From Thermoplasmata archaeon (GTDB lineage: Archaea; Thermoplasmatota; Thermoplasmata; Lutacidiplasmatales; UBA184): a stretch of DNA of 64,000 bases. The stretch is taken from positions 1 through 64,000 of the forward strand of contig DAHUZZ010000005.1 in the NCBI GenBank assembly GCA_027314915.1, given 5' to 3'. Shown here piece by piece: positions 25,460-34,137 of the stretch (position 1 is its first letter; every line of letters begins with the position of its first letter). The notes under the pieces were generated by a model, which was not told where the DNA came from, did no database searches, and worked only from the letters and a program-made list of their open reading frames with translations. The position numbers were made by a program, and so were the translations under genes.

Positions 25460-26098
25460 CTACAGGAACGGCCGCAGCGCGGTGATGCCGTTGATCACGA
25501 ACTGCACGCCGACCGCGGCGAGGAGGAGGCCGAGGACGCGGGAGAGCGCCATGACCCCCACACGCCCCATCGATCGCAGGATCCGGCTCCCGTAGCGGAA
25601 GACGATCCAGGTCGCGGCGGTCGTGAGGCCGATCGCCACGAAGGTGGCGAAGAGCTCGATCGGGTTGGTGCCGGCGGTCCCCTCGTAGATCATCACCGTC
25701 GAGATCGCCCCCGGGCCGGCGAGGAGCGGGATCCCGAGGGGGACCACCGAGACCTCGTCCCGGTGCGCGAGGGCATCGCGCTGGTCCTGGTCGGTGAGCC
25801 GGGTGTTGCCCACCTGCCCCTGGAGCATCTCGTAGGCGACGATGAAGAGCAGGATCCCGCCCGCGATCTCGAAGGCCTGCAGCGTGAACCCGAAGGCCGA
25901 GAAGAGGAAGCGCCCGAAGATCGCGAAGAGCACGAGGAGGCTCCCGAGGACGAGCACGGCGCGGTCGCGGACCCCGGCCTGGTCGGCCGGCGAGAACCCT
26001 TCGGTGAGCGCCACGTAGAAGGGCAGGGTGCCGAGCGGGTCGACGATGGCGAAGATGCTCACGATGACCGCGGCGGCGAACGCGAGCTCGTTGCTCAC
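25460..26098 (-). CDS. MarC-family integral membrane protein
   Basis: 212 residues with six predicted membrane helices, for example FAAAVIVSIFAIVDPLGTLP and AFEIAGGILLFIVAYEML. The family signature near helix 4 (VVPLGIPLLAGPGAISTVMI) is present. MarC/SNARE-associated-like proteins are widespread; function is not known despite the old link to multiple antibiotic resistance. GTG start at 26098. It is the last gene of a minus-strand run with a peroxiredoxin 28 bases upstream. Confidence 0.9.
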   Translation of the reverse strand: MSNELAFAAAVIVSIFAIVDPLGTLPFYVALTEGFSPADQAGVRDRAVLVLGSLLVLFAIFGRFLFSAFGFTLQAFEIAGGILLFIVAYEMLQGQVGNTRLTDQDQRDALAHRDEVSVVPLGIPLLAGPGAISTVMIYEGTAGTNPIELFATFVAIGLTTAATWIVFRYGSRILRSMGRVGVMALSRVLGLLLAAVGVQFVINGITALRPFL

Positions 26099-26126
26099 GG
26101 GTCCGTCGCCCCCGCCGCCGGGATGG

Positions 26127-26561
26127 CTACCAGTCCTTCGCGCACGCGGCGCCCACGTGCGTCCCGGCCGCCGAACTGTCGATGACCTTGACGACCCGGC
26201 CGTCCGGCCCGATCAGGAAGGTGACCCGGCGGGCCGCCCCGCCCGGTCGGCGGACCCCGTAGGCCTCCGAGATGGTGCCGGTCGGGTCGGCCACCAGCGG
26301 GAACTGGAAGCCATACTTCTGCGCGAAGGCCACCTCGTCCGACACGGAGTCGACGCTGACCCCCACGATCCGCACGTCCCGGGAGCCGAGCTCGTCGAAG
26401 TGGTCGCGGAACCCCTTGGACTCGGTCGTGCACCCCGGCGTGTCCGCCTTCGGATAGAAGTACAGGACCACGGGGTGGCCCCTCAGCTCGGACAGGCGGA
26501 GCCGTGTTCCCTGCGACGTCTCTCCTTCGAACTCCGGGGCCAGGTCGCCGGCGGCGATCAT
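26127..26561 (-). CDS. Peroxiredoxin (BCP/PrxQ-like)
   Basis: 144-residue thioredoxin-fold peroxidase that reduces peroxides. The peroxidatic Cys44 is in YPKADTPGCTTES. In many BCP proteins a resolving Cys lies five residues later; here that site is not Cys (CTTESKG), and the only other cysteine is near the C terminus (GAACAKDW), so resolution may be by that residue or by an outside thiol. ATG 26561, with MIAAGDLAPEFEG matching the usual start. In a run with MarC, TMEM175-like and GNAT genes. Confidence 0.9.
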   Translation of the reverse strand: MIAAGDLAPEFEGETSQGTRLRLSELRGHPVVLYFYPKADTPGCTTESKGFRDHFDELGSRDVRIVGVSVDSVSDEVAFAQKYGFQFPLVADPTGTISEAYGVRRPGGAARRVTFLIGPDGRVVKVIDSSAAGTHVGAACAKDW

Positions 26562-26592
26562 GCCGGCGGGTAGGGCGTTCGGGCCATGAACT

Positions 26593-27327
26593 CTACGGGT
26601 CCGTCCGCGGCACCGGTCGCTCCCCCGCGGGGCGGGCGTCGACGGGGTCCGATCCCGGGCGGCGGGTCCGCGCACGGTGGACGTGGGCGATCTGGATGAC
26701 GAAGACGCCGAGCCAGGCGAACTCGGCGAGGGAGGGGTTGACGAACGCGATCGCGATCGCCGCCCCGAAGACCGCAGGAGAGAGGTAGAGCGCCGTGCGG
26801 AGCCACCGGATCCCCTCGTCATCGATCCGGCGGTGGAGGAGCCGGCGGTGGCTCGTCGCGTGGCTCCAGAGGGCGCACAGCGCGAGCCCGGTGAGCCCGG
26901 AGATCGCGGAGTAGACGACGACGGCCTCGAAGTTGCCCGGGTAGGTGGTGATGACGTGGACCAGGAACGGCTGGAGCACCACGAGCGCGAGGAAGAGCAT
27001 GTTGAGCTGGATCACCGCCTGGTCCCACCCCCGGAGGTAGGTGAAGAGGAGATTGTGGGAGCGCCAGTAGCTCGCGAGCACGACGAAGACGAGGACGTAG
27101 GCCGCGAGGGCGCCCTGCAGCTGGGACAGCACGGCGAACAGCGTCGGGTGGTCCGCGCCCGGATCGCCCGGGACGGTGTAGATCACCGGGAGCGCGATGC
27201 TGAGGACGAGGAGGGTCATCGCGAAGCCGAAGATCCCGTCGCTGAGCGACAGGATCCGGGAGAGGTCGGTCCCCCGGCGCTCCCACGGGGGATGGTAGCT
27301 CGCCGAGCCCTTCTCGTCCTCGCTCAT
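26593..27327 (-). CDS. TMEM175/DUF1211-family potassium channel-like protein
   Basis: 244 residues, about six membrane helices. The family hallmark is in helix 1: LSLSDGIFGFAMTLLVLSIA (the SDxxFAxxxT-type filter-lining motif). Prokaryotic TMEM175 proteins form tetrameric K+ channels. Other helices include YVLVFVVLASYWRSHNLLF, typical of the family. The C-terminal 30 residues are soluble and Arg/Pro-rich. The start ATG 27327 overlaps the stop of the upstream acetyltransferase (ATGA). Confidence 0.85.
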   Translation of the reverse strand: MSEDEKGSASYHPPWERRGTDLSRILSLSDGIFGFAMTLLVLSIALPVIYTVPGDPGADHPTLFAVLSQLQGALAAYVLVFVVLASYWRSHNLLFTYLRGWDQAVIQLNMLFLALVVLQPFLVHVITTYPGNFEAVVVYSAISGLTGLALCALWSHATSHRRLLHRRIDDEGIRWLRTALYLSPAVFGAAIAIAFVNPSLAEFAWLGVFVIQIAHVHRARTRRPGSDPVDARPAGERPVPRTDP

Positions 27328-28361
27328 CCGGGCCTCCCGCGCGAGGGCTCCCCGGAACGTGCCTCGCCGGGCGGGGCCGGGGGCGCCGACGTTCCGAGGA
27401 GCGAGGGCAGGAGCTCCGTGAGCTCGCTCCGGCCGCGGCGCGCGGGGTGGAACCACGTGAGCTCGCTCGGGGAGGGCACCGTCTCGAACCCGATCGAGCC
27501 GTAGAGCCGCCGGGCCCGCCCGTTGGTGGCGGTCACGACGAGCCGGGGCACCGCGCCCTCCTTCCGGAGCGCGGTGAGGGATTCCGCGAGCAGCGCCCGG
27601 GCCAGCCCCTGGCCCCGCGCCCCGCGGGCGACCATCACCTCGGTGATGAGCGGCCCGTGGTGGTCGTTCACGAGGACGGCCCCCGCGAGGCGTCCCCCGC
27701 GCGGGACGACGACCGACGCCCCGGGCCAGGCCCGTCCGTAGGTGCCGTTTAGGAGCCGCCGGACCACCGCGCGCGCCCCGTCGAGCCCCGGCGCGTCCCC
27801 GAAGTAGGCGGGGTCGAGCGGCCAGTCGGAGTAGGCATCCTCGAAGAGCGCGGCGAGCTCCTCCTCATCGTCGGGCCGGAGCGGCCGCACCCCGCTCTCG
27901 GGAGCTCGGGGCGGCAGGGCCCGGGCGGCCGGGTAGACCATGTCGAACCGCTCGAACTGGCGGAACCCGCGGGGCTCGAGGAACGGCGCCACGGCCACCG
28001 CCGGAAGCTCGGGGCCCTGGATCCGGAGGATGACGGTGGGCGGCCCGGGGATCTCCTCCGAGCGCTCGAAGAGCGACCGCACCGCCCCCGCGGACCGGTA
28101 GCCCGGCATCAGGAACAGCAGGGTCGACCGGCCCTGGGGCCCCGAGGGCTGCGACTGGACCATCCCGGCGGCCTCGTCCTTGGGACCGATCCACAGCTCG
28201 GCGCGGAACCGGCCCTCCTCGACCTCGCGCCGGCGCGCGAGCGACTCCTCCGCCGAGAGGGGCCACCCCACGTCGGCGAGCCAGCGCGCCTGCTCCTGCA
28301 GCACCCGCAACGCCTCGCTCGGCGACCGGCCCGCCTCGGCGAGCTCCCCCGCGCGCCGCAT
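27324..28361 (-). CDS. GNAT-family N-acetyltransferase (two-part)
   Basis: 345 residues. The C-terminal half has a clear GNAT core: VMVARGARGQGLARALLAES (acetyl-CoA loop) and NGRARRLYGSIGFETV. The N-terminal half (residues 1-150) may be a second, degenerate GNAT-like domain, with helical start ALRVLQEQARWLADVGWPLS. The substrate is unknown. I chose ATG 28361 because a GATTAAGG box (minus CCTTAATC) lies about 30 bases upstream; an earlier GTG at 28373 is in frame. It leads the run GNAT, TMEM175-like, peroxiredoxin, MarC. Confidence 0.82.
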   Translation of the reverse strand: MRRAGELAEAGRSPSEALRVLQEQARWLADVGWPLSAEESLARRREVEEGRFRAELWIGPKDEAAGMVQSQPSGPQGRSTLLFLMPGYRSAGAVRSLFERSEEIPGPPTVILRIQGPELPAVAVAPFLEPRGFRQFERFDMVYPAARALPPRAPESGVRPLRPDDEEELAALFEDAYSDWPLDPAYFGDAPGLDGARAVVRRLLNGTYGRAWPGASVVVPRGGRLAGAVLVNDHHGPLITEVMVARGARGQGLARALLAESLTALRKEGAVPRLVVTATNGRARRLYGSIGFETVPSPSELTWFHPARRGRSELTELLPSLLGTSAPPAPPGEARSGEPSRGRPG

Positions 28362-28387
28362 CGGGGCGGCCACGCGCCCGGCTCCAG

Positions 28388-28395
28388 ATTAAGGC
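28388..28395 (-). promoter_or_regulatory. TATA-like box for the GNAT operon
   Basis: CCTTAATC read on the minus strand, about 30 bases before ATG 28361. It lies back to back with the OsmC promoter. Confidence 0.5.
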
Positions 28396-28416
28396 GGCGC
28401 CCGCCCGCAAGCCACG

Positions 28417-28424
28417 GTTAAATG
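28417..28424 (+). promoter_or_regulatory. TATA box for osmC-like gene
   Basis: GTTAAATG centred about 26 bases before ATG 28446, so the mRNA is probably leaderless and the in-frame codon at 28422 is not the start. Confidence 0.6.
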
Positions 28425-28445
28425 GGGTCCCTTGCTCGTGCCGCC

Positions 28446-28883
28446 ATGTCGACGAAGCGACGGGCCGAGGTCAGCTGGGAGAAGGATCTGGCGCACGGGA
28501 GCGGCCGCGTGAAGCTCGACAGCGGAGCGCTTCCCGAGTTCCCCGTGACGTGGGCCTCACGCGCCGAGGCGCCCGCGGGCAAGACGAGCCCCGAGGAGCT
28601 CCTCGCCGCGGCCCACGCGAGCTGCTTCTCGATGGCCCTCTCGGCCGGGCTCGGGCGGATCGGCAAGCCGCCGGAGCACCTCACGGTCTCGGCGACGGCC
28701 ACCTTCGACAAGGTGGGCGACGGCTGGAAGGTCACGACGATGGAGCTCGACGTCGTCGGCAAGGTCCCGGGGATCGACGAGGCGGCGTTCCGGGAGGCGG
28801 CCCAGAAGGCCTCGACCGGCTGCCCCATCTCGGTCGCCCTCCACAACAACGTCGAGGTACGGCTGAACGCACGGTTGGGGTGA
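28446..28883 (+). CDS. OsmC-family peroxidase
   Basis: 145 residues, thiol-dependent organic hydroperoxide reductase of the OsmC/Ohr group. The two reactive cysteines are both present: HASCFSMALSAGL and KASTGCPISVALH. The opening RRAEVSWEKDLAHGSGRVKL and the SPEELLAAAHA segment are typical of the OsmC branch. Start ATG 28446 is set by the TATA box 26 bases upstream. It is coupled to the S9 peptidase by a GTGA overlap. With the nearby peroxiredoxin it suggests oxidant defence. Confidence 0.92.
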   Translation: MSTKRRAEVSWEKDLAHGSGRVKLDSGALPEFPVTWASRAEAPAGKTSPEELLAAAHASCFSMALSAGLGRIGKPPEHLTVSATATFDKVGDGWKVTTMELDVVGKVPGIDEAAFREAAQKASTGCPISVALHNNVEVRLNARLG

Positions 28884-30700
28884 GCGCGGACCCCGTCCCC
28901 TCGGCCGGGGCGGCCGACCGGCTCCGCGCCTGGCTCCACGTCGTCCTGTCGTCGGGCGCCCAGGTGGCGCACGACAGCGAGACGGTCGTCTACCTCGCGA
29001 ACGAGGGCGGGTACGCCCAGCCCCACGCCGTGCCGCGTCAGGGCGGACCGTCCCGGCGCCTGTGGGACTCTCCCGGCCGGGTCGCGATGCTCCTGCCCTC
29101 CCCGACGCGCCCCGAGGTGATCCTGGCGCGGGACCAGGGCGGCAACGAGCACTGGCAGCTCGAGCTCCTCCCGCTCGCGGACGCCTCGCGCGGCGCGACC
29201 CCGATCACGCAGGAGCCGACCGTCATCCACACGCCCTGCGTTTGGGACCCCGACGGTACGGGCCTCTACTTCACGTCGAACGCCCGGGACCGACGGTTCT
29301 TCGACGTCTACTGGACCGACCCGCACGCCCCGTCGACGGCGCCCCGGCCCCTCCGGCAGGAGGACGAGCACCTGGAGGTCCTCGACGCCCGCGACTCCCG
29401 GCTCCTCGTGGCGCGCCACCGGACGAACCTGAACGCGGACCTCCTCCTCGGGGTGGGGGAGGGCTTCATCGAGGTGAACCCGCACTCCGGCGAGCAGTAC
29501 GTGCCCAGCGCCGAGCTCGGCCCCGACGCCGTGTACGCCGCGGCGAACCCGAACCGGGAGTTCGCCGCCCTCGTCAAGTTCCGACCCGGGCGAAACCCGG
29601 AGTTCCTCCGCGAGTACCCGGGGGACGTCGAGATCGTCCGGGTGGCGCCCGACGGGCGCTCGATCCTGCTCGCCGTCAACCGAGAGGGGTGGAGCGAGAC
29701 GCATCTGTATGACCTGGCCACCGGCGAGGACCGGCCGCTCCGGTCCGGCCCGAAGGGGGTGATCTCCTCGCTCAGCTGGTGCCCGGACGGCGTGGGGTTC
29801 GCCTACACGCTGAGCCACTCCGAGGGCACGGAGGTGTTCTACCGGAGCGTCGAGACCGGCAAGGAGCGCCGGCTCACGCGCTCCCCGACGCCGCTCCCCA
29901 CGCGGCCGGTCGGTGCGACGCTCCACAGCTTCCGGGCGAGCGACGGGCTCACGATCCCCTACTGGGAGCTCCTTCCCGCCCGGACCCCGCCGCGGGGCAC
30001 CCTCGTGGACGTCCACGGCGGGCCGGAGGCCCAGGCCCGGCCGACGTTCGACCCCACCCGGCAGTCCTGGGTGGCCGAGGGGTGGCGCGTCATCGCGCCG
30101 AACGTCCGGGGGAGCCTCGGGTACGGGGCGACCTACGTCCACCTCGATGACGTCGGCCGCCGGATGGACGCCGTCCGGGACCTCCGCGAGCTCGTATCGG
30201 CGCTCCTCGCGACGGGCCGGGCGGAGCCGGGCCGGATCGCCGTCTACGGGGGCAGCTATGGCGGGTTCATGGTGCTCGCCGCGCTCACCACCTACCCCGA
30301 GCTCTTCGCCGCGGGCGTGGACGTCGTGGGAATCTCGAACTTCCTGACCTTCCTTCAGAAGACCGGGCCCTGGCGTCGGCGGATCCGCGAGGCGGAGTAC
30401 GGCCGGCTCGTGGAGGACGCCGAGCTGCTCCGCTCCCTCTCGCCGCTGTTCCGGGCCGACCGGATCGTGGCCCCGCTCCTGGTCGTCCACGGCCGCAACG
30501 ACCCGCGGGTCCCGTTCGACGAGGCGGAACAGATCGTCGCGTCGCTCCGCCGCCGCGGTCGCCCCGTCGAGCTCCTCGAGTTCCCCGACGAGGGCCACGG
30601 GCTGCACCGCCGCGAGCACCAGCTCGAGGTCGGGGTCCGGATGATGGAGTTCCTCGACCGGTACGTCCCGCCGCCCGGCGCGGCCCGGACGACCGCCTAA
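28880..30700 (+). CDS. S9-family serine peptidase (acylaminoacyl/prolyl oligopeptidase type)
   Basis: 606 residues: an N-terminal beta-propeller (about 30-350) followed by an alpha/beta-hydrolase domain. The catalytic triad is visible: Ser459 in GGSYGGF, Asp541 in HGRNDPRVP and His573 in DEGHGLH. No signal peptide, so it probably trims peptides in the cytoplasm. GTG start overlaps the osmC-like stop (GTGA), showing coupling. The stop overlaps that of the convergent thermopsin-like gene by interleaved TAA/TAG codons. Confidence 0.93.
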   Translation: MSADPVPSAGAADRLRAWLHVVLSSGAQVAHDSETVVYLANEGGYAQPHAVPRQGGPSRRLWDSPGRVAMLLPSPTRPEVILARDQGGNEHWQLELLPLADASRGATPITQEPTVIHTPCVWDPDGTGLYFTSNARDRRFFDVYWTDPHAPSTAPRPLRQEDEHLEVLDARDSRLLVARHRTNLNADLLLGVGEGFIEVNPHSGEQYVPSAELGPDAVYAAANPNREFAALVKFRPGRNPEFLREYPGDVEIVRVAPDGRSILLAVNREGWSETHLYDLATGEDRPLRSGPKGVISSLSWCPDGVGFAYTLSHSEGTEVFYRSVETGKERRLTRSPTPLPTRPVGATLHSFRASDGLTIPYWELLPARTPPRGTLVDVHGGPEAQARPTFDPTRQSWVAEGWRVIAPNVRGSLGYGATYVHLDDVGRRMDAVRDLRELVSALLATGRAEPGRIAVYGGSYGGFMVLAALTTYPELFAAGVDVVGISNFLTFLQKTGPWRRRIREAEYGRLVEDAELLRSLSPLFRADRIVAPLLVVHGRNDPRVPFDEAEQIVASLRRRGRPVELLEFPDEGHGLHRREHQLEVGVRMMEFLDRYVPPPGAARTTA

Positions 30701-33075
30701 CGGGTCGGCGGGCGCCGGCGGAGCGCCACGGCGGCGACCGCGACCGCCACCACGGCGAGCCCCGCGATGACCCCGTACTCGAGCCAGGGCGTGGCGGTGG
30801 TGTTCGAGGAGCCCACGATCGGCTTCGGGGGCAGGGGCTTCGGCACCAGGTCGATGGGCAGGCTGATCGACTGGCCGGGGGCGACCACCACGATGCGCGA
30901 GATGCCCAGATAGCCCGGCGCGGACACGGAGATGTTGTACTGCCCCGGCGGCAGGTGCAGGGTGTAGCTGCCGTTCGGCTCCACCGTGAGGGTCCCGCCG
31001 TTCACGCTGATGGAGGCGGTCCCCGGGTTCACGGTGAGGCTGACCGTCCCGTTGCTCGGATAGTACTCGACCGTCACCGCCGCCGAGCGGCCCTGGACGG
31101 TGACCTGTCCGTGCGCGGGGGTGGGGTCGAACAGGGCCACCGTCGAGATCGAGTAGGAGTAGGTCCCGTTCGCGACGTTGACCTGGATGACGTTCGTCGT
31201 GGAGGGGTAGTTCACCCCGGCCAGGTCGACGATCCAGGCGGCGCCGGGTGCGAGACCCGTCTCCGCGAAGGTGAGCGGGAACTCCCGGACCGTGTAGCTG
31301 ATCGCGAGCACCCCCGGTGGACCGGAGATGTTGAGGACGCCCGAGGCCACCGCGGCCTGGTACCCCGGTACTCCGAAGGCGTACCACGGGTAGGAGCCGT
31401 TCGCGAGCGGGATCGCGATCTGGGCGCTTTGGGACGGATAGGCGACGCCGCCCAGGTCGACCCCCCAGGCGGTGCCCGAGGGGAGCCCGGACTCCTGGAC
31501 GTACACCAGGTACTCGTGGACCGTCCAGTGGATCGTCGGGCCCGTCACGTTCGTGCCGTTGACCGTGAGGGTGCCGCCCCGGGGGCTCGCGTCGTAGCCG
31601 GGCACCACCTGGACGGTGTAGCCGTAGCTGCCGTTCGTCACGGTGAAGTTGAGCTCGCTGCCGGAGGTCGTCCCCAGGTACTTCCCCATCTCAACGGACC
31701 AGGGGGTCCCGGCCGGAAGCCCCTCGCTGTAGAAGTGGACCTGGTAGTGGCTCACCGGCTGGAAGCTGTAGGCGAGGTACTCCCCGTCGGTGAGGACGAC
31801 GTCCGCGGTCTGCGCCACCGTGCCGTTCTGGAGGATGGAGATCTGGTAGGACCCGGGGACGAGGGTCAGGTTGACCTCGCCGCCCGCGTAGGTACCCTCG
31901 GAGACGTTGTTCACCGAGTAGACCCCGTAGGCGTACTTCGTCGTGCCGTTGAAGATCGCCGCGTAGCCCCGGTCGTAGAGCATGTTGAGGCTCCCCGTGG
32001 AGCCCGCGGAGAGGGCGGCGAGCGGGACGCCGTTCGAGGTCGTCATCCCCTCGATGGTCTGGCTCACCGACTCGGCCGTGTTGCTGCCGAAGTCGAAGGC
32101 GTTCGGGATCTCCTGGAGGTTATGGCCGTTGAAGAACTGGAGACCGAGCGTGAGGTTGGCCCGGCTCAGGATCGTGCTCGACCCGCCCCCGGGGCCGCCG
32201 AAGACGAGCTCCGCGTCGCTGTAAAGGTAGCTGTCCACGTAGCTCGAGCCGTCGACCGAGAAGAGCGCGCTCGAGACCTTCGTGGCGAAGAAGACCGCCG
32301 TGTCGTAGGTGTGCCAGCCACCGCCGTCGTTGAAGCTGAAGGTCACGCGCGGGATCCCCAGGTCGTCGGCGCTCCGGACCAGGAGCTGGATCGTGGCCGG
32401 ATAGGTCAGGCTGTCGGAGCCGGAGTAGGCGGCGGCGTAGTACCCCTGGCCGTTGTACACGCTCACGCTGCCGTTCCCCGAGGTGATGGTGTTGTCCCCG
32501 GACCCGGAGAGCATCCCGCCGGTGTTGCCGGTGGTCAGGTTCCAGATGTTGTTCTCGTAGTAGGCGGTGTTCGAACTCGTGTCGATGAAGAGCACGTTCT
32601 GGATCCAGTAGGTGTACGCCACCCCGCCCGTCGTGAAGTCGAGCACGACGTTCTCCTGGAGGCTCCCGTAGTACTGGGATCCCCCGTTGTTGGAGTCATC
32701 GAAGTAGAGCGAGTTCACCGACGCGGTGCCGAGGAACTCGTTCGTGGTGTAGCTGTAGAGCGTGCCGTTCTTGTCCTGGCCGAAGTCCGCGATCCCCATG
32801 GGGGCCGGCTCGGAGGTATAGTGGGCGTAGGGGTCGACGGCCGCCGGCGTGGCGGCGGAGCGCGCGCCGCCGTGGGGCAGGGGCGACCCGTGCGGCGGGC
32901 CGATCCAGCGCGGGGCTTCGGACGGCGCGGCCGAGGCGACCCCCCCCGGGGCCGGGGCGGCGGCCGCCCCCGGGGACCCTAGGGTGGGCATCCCGGCGAG
33001 GAGGACGGAGAGCCCCAGCACGGCCAGGAGGACCCGGCGGCGTCCACGCCCGGCGGACGTCGAGTGGCGACGCAT
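30697..33075 (-). CDS. Secreted, membrane-anchored thermopsin-like protease
   Basis: 792 residues. N-terminal signal (RRRVLLAVLGLSVLLAGMPT), then the thermopsin (peptidase A5) domain with EPAPMGIADFGQDKNGTLYS and FLGTASVNSLYF, rich in Asn glycosylation sites. From about residue 440, three repeats start about every 77 residues: YQVHFYSEGLPAGTPWSVEM, YLVYVQESGLPSGTAWGVDL, FPLTFAETGLAPGAAWIVDL. A PEGA-like segment (LHLPPGQYNISVSAPGYLG) and a C-terminal membrane helix with RRRPPTR follow. Thermopsins are acid proteases, so it would work outside, fixed to the membrane. Start ATG 33075, about 28 bases from a TTAAG box. Confidence 0.85.
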   Translation of the reverse strand: MRRHSTSAGRGRRRVLLAVLGLSVLLAGMPTLGSPGAAAAPAPGGVASAAPSEAPRWIGPPHGSPLPHGGARSAATPAAVDPYAHYTSEPAPMGIADFGQDKNGTLYSYTTNEFLGTASVNSLYFDDSNNGGSQYYGSLQENVVLDFTTGGVAYTYWIQNVLFIDTSSNTAYYENNIWNLTTGNTGGMLSGSGDNTITSGNGSVSVYNGQGYYAAAYSGSDSLTYPATIQLLVRSADDLGIPRVTFSFNDGGGWHTYDTAVFFATKVSSALFSVDGSSYVDSYLYSDAELVFGGPGGGSSTILSRANLTLGLQFFNGHNLQEIPNAFDFGSNTAESVSQTIEGMTTSNGVPLAALSAGSTGSLNMLYDRGYAAIFNGTTKYAYGVYSVNNVSEGTYAGGEVNLTLVPGSYQISILQNGTVAQTADVVLTDGEYLAYSFQPVSHYQVHFYSEGLPAGTPWSVEMGKYLGTTSGSELNFTVTNGSYGYTVQVVPGYDASPRGGTLTVNGTNVTGPTIHWTVHEYLVYVQESGLPSGTAWGVDLGGVAYPSQSAQIAIPLANGSYPWYAFGVPGYQAAVASGVLNISGPPGVLAISYTVREFPLTFAETGLAPGAAWIVDLAGVNYPSTTNVIQVNVANGTYSYSISTVALFDPTPAHGQVTVQGRSAAVTVEYYPSNGTVSLTVNPGTASISVNGGTLTVEPNGSYTLHLPPGQYNISVSAPGYLGISRIVVVAPGQSISLPIDLVPKPLPPKPIVGSSNTTATPWLEYGVIAGLAVVAVAVAAVALRRRPPTR

Positions 33076-33097
33076 CGGGAGATGGAGGCGACCACAC

Positions 33098-33107
33098 GTT
33101 CTTAACT
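33098..33107 (-). promoter_or_regulatory. TATA-like box for thermopsin-like gene
   Basis: AGTTAAGAAC on the minus strand, about 28 bases before ATG 33075. Confidence 0.5.
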
Positions 33108-33229
33108 CTCGCGGCGCCCGGCCGGCTCGCCCGGGGCCCGAGGGCAGCTTATGCGCACAAATACACACACTTCGGCGCCGGGGCGGCACCGAGGGAGAAC
33201 CTTGAAACCGCGTCGTCCCTCCCCCGGAG

Positions 33230-33895
33230 GTGCCCGAGCGGGTCTGGCTCGCCTGGAGCAGCGGCAAGGACTCCGCCTACGCCCTGCACGTGATCCGGTC
33301 GGACCCTGCCTACGAGCTCGCGGGGCTCCTGACGACCGTCACGCGCCCGTTCGACCGGGTCGCCATGCACGGCCTCCGCACCGAGCTGCTGGACGCGCAG
33401 GCCCGCGCCCTCGGGTTGCCGGTCTACCGCGTCGAGATCCCGCACCCCTGCCCCAACCCGGTCTACGAGGAGGCGATGCGTCGGGCGCTCGGGATCGCGC
33501 GTGGGGCCGGGATCCGGGGGATCGTGTTCGGCGACCTGTTCCTCGAGTCGGTGCGGGAGTACCGGGAGGAGCGGCTCGAAGGATCGGGGCTCCGCCCGAT
33601 CTTCCCGTTGTGGGGGATCCCGACCGGTCTGCTCGCCCAGCGGATCCTCCGGCTCGGCTTCCGGGCGACCTTGAGCTGCGTGGATCCCCGGCAGATGAAC
33701 CCCGCCTGGGCGGGGCGGGAGTACGACGCGGCGCTCCTCGAGCAGCTCCCGGCCACCGTCGATCCGTGCGGCGAGCGCGGTGAGTTCCACACCTTCGTCC
33801 ACGACGGGCCGATCTTCCCCCGGCCGATCGCGATCCAGAAGGGGGAGGTCGTGGTGCGGGACGGGTTCGTGTTCGCGGACCTCCTTCCGGCCTGA
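33230..33895 (+). CDS. Diphthine-ammonia ligase-like ATP pyrophosphatase (DPH6 family)
   Basis: 221 residues of the adenine nucleotide alpha hydrolase (PP-loop) fold. The ATP-binding loop AWSSGKDSAYAL is at residues 8-19, followed by the family stretch TVTRPFDRVAMHGLRTELL and GIVFGDLFLESVREYRE. The C-terminal part has LSCVDPRQMNP and CGERGEFHTFVHDGP, typical of the DPH6/MJ0570 group. It likely performs the last step of diphthamide on elongation factor 2, though some members may have other roles. GTG start 33230 carries a GGAGGTG overlap and a TTGAAACC element about 27 bases upstream. Confidence 0.85.
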   Translation: MPERVWLAWSSGKDSAYALHVIRSDPAYELAGLLTTVTRPFDRVAMHGLRTELLDAQARALGLPVYRVEIPHPCPNPVYEEAMRRALGIARGAGIRGIVFGDLFLESVREYREERLEGSGLRPIFPLWGIPTGLLAQRILRLGFRATLSCVDPRQMNPAWAGREYDAALLEQLPATVDPCGERGEFHTFVHDGPIFPRPIAIQKGEVVVRDGFVFADLLPA

Positions 33896-34137
33896 GGGGA
33901 GCGACGGGTCACCGCCGGTGAGGTTCGGGGGTGCGTCGGTCGGTTACCCCCTCCGGGCGTGCTCGGAGCGATGGGCGCGCACCCGCTCTTCCTGCAACGC
34001 CTCGATGCCGAACAGCTCCGACGGCTCGCCATCGGGCCGTACGACCACGAACGGAGGCTCCTTGGGAGCACCCTCCCTCCGCCGCGGGCCCGGCCGGCCC
34101 CGCCCGCCCGGGGTCCCCCCGGTGAGGTCCCCCGGAC
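33896..34137. other. Intergenic region, possibly gene remnants
   Basis: 242 bases between convergent genes. Both strands have short open stretches with fair codon bias (minus strand about 33944-34080 ending RVRAHRSEHARRG; plus strand from 33971), but neither has a convincing start, promoter or family match. I call no gene. Confidence 0.3.
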
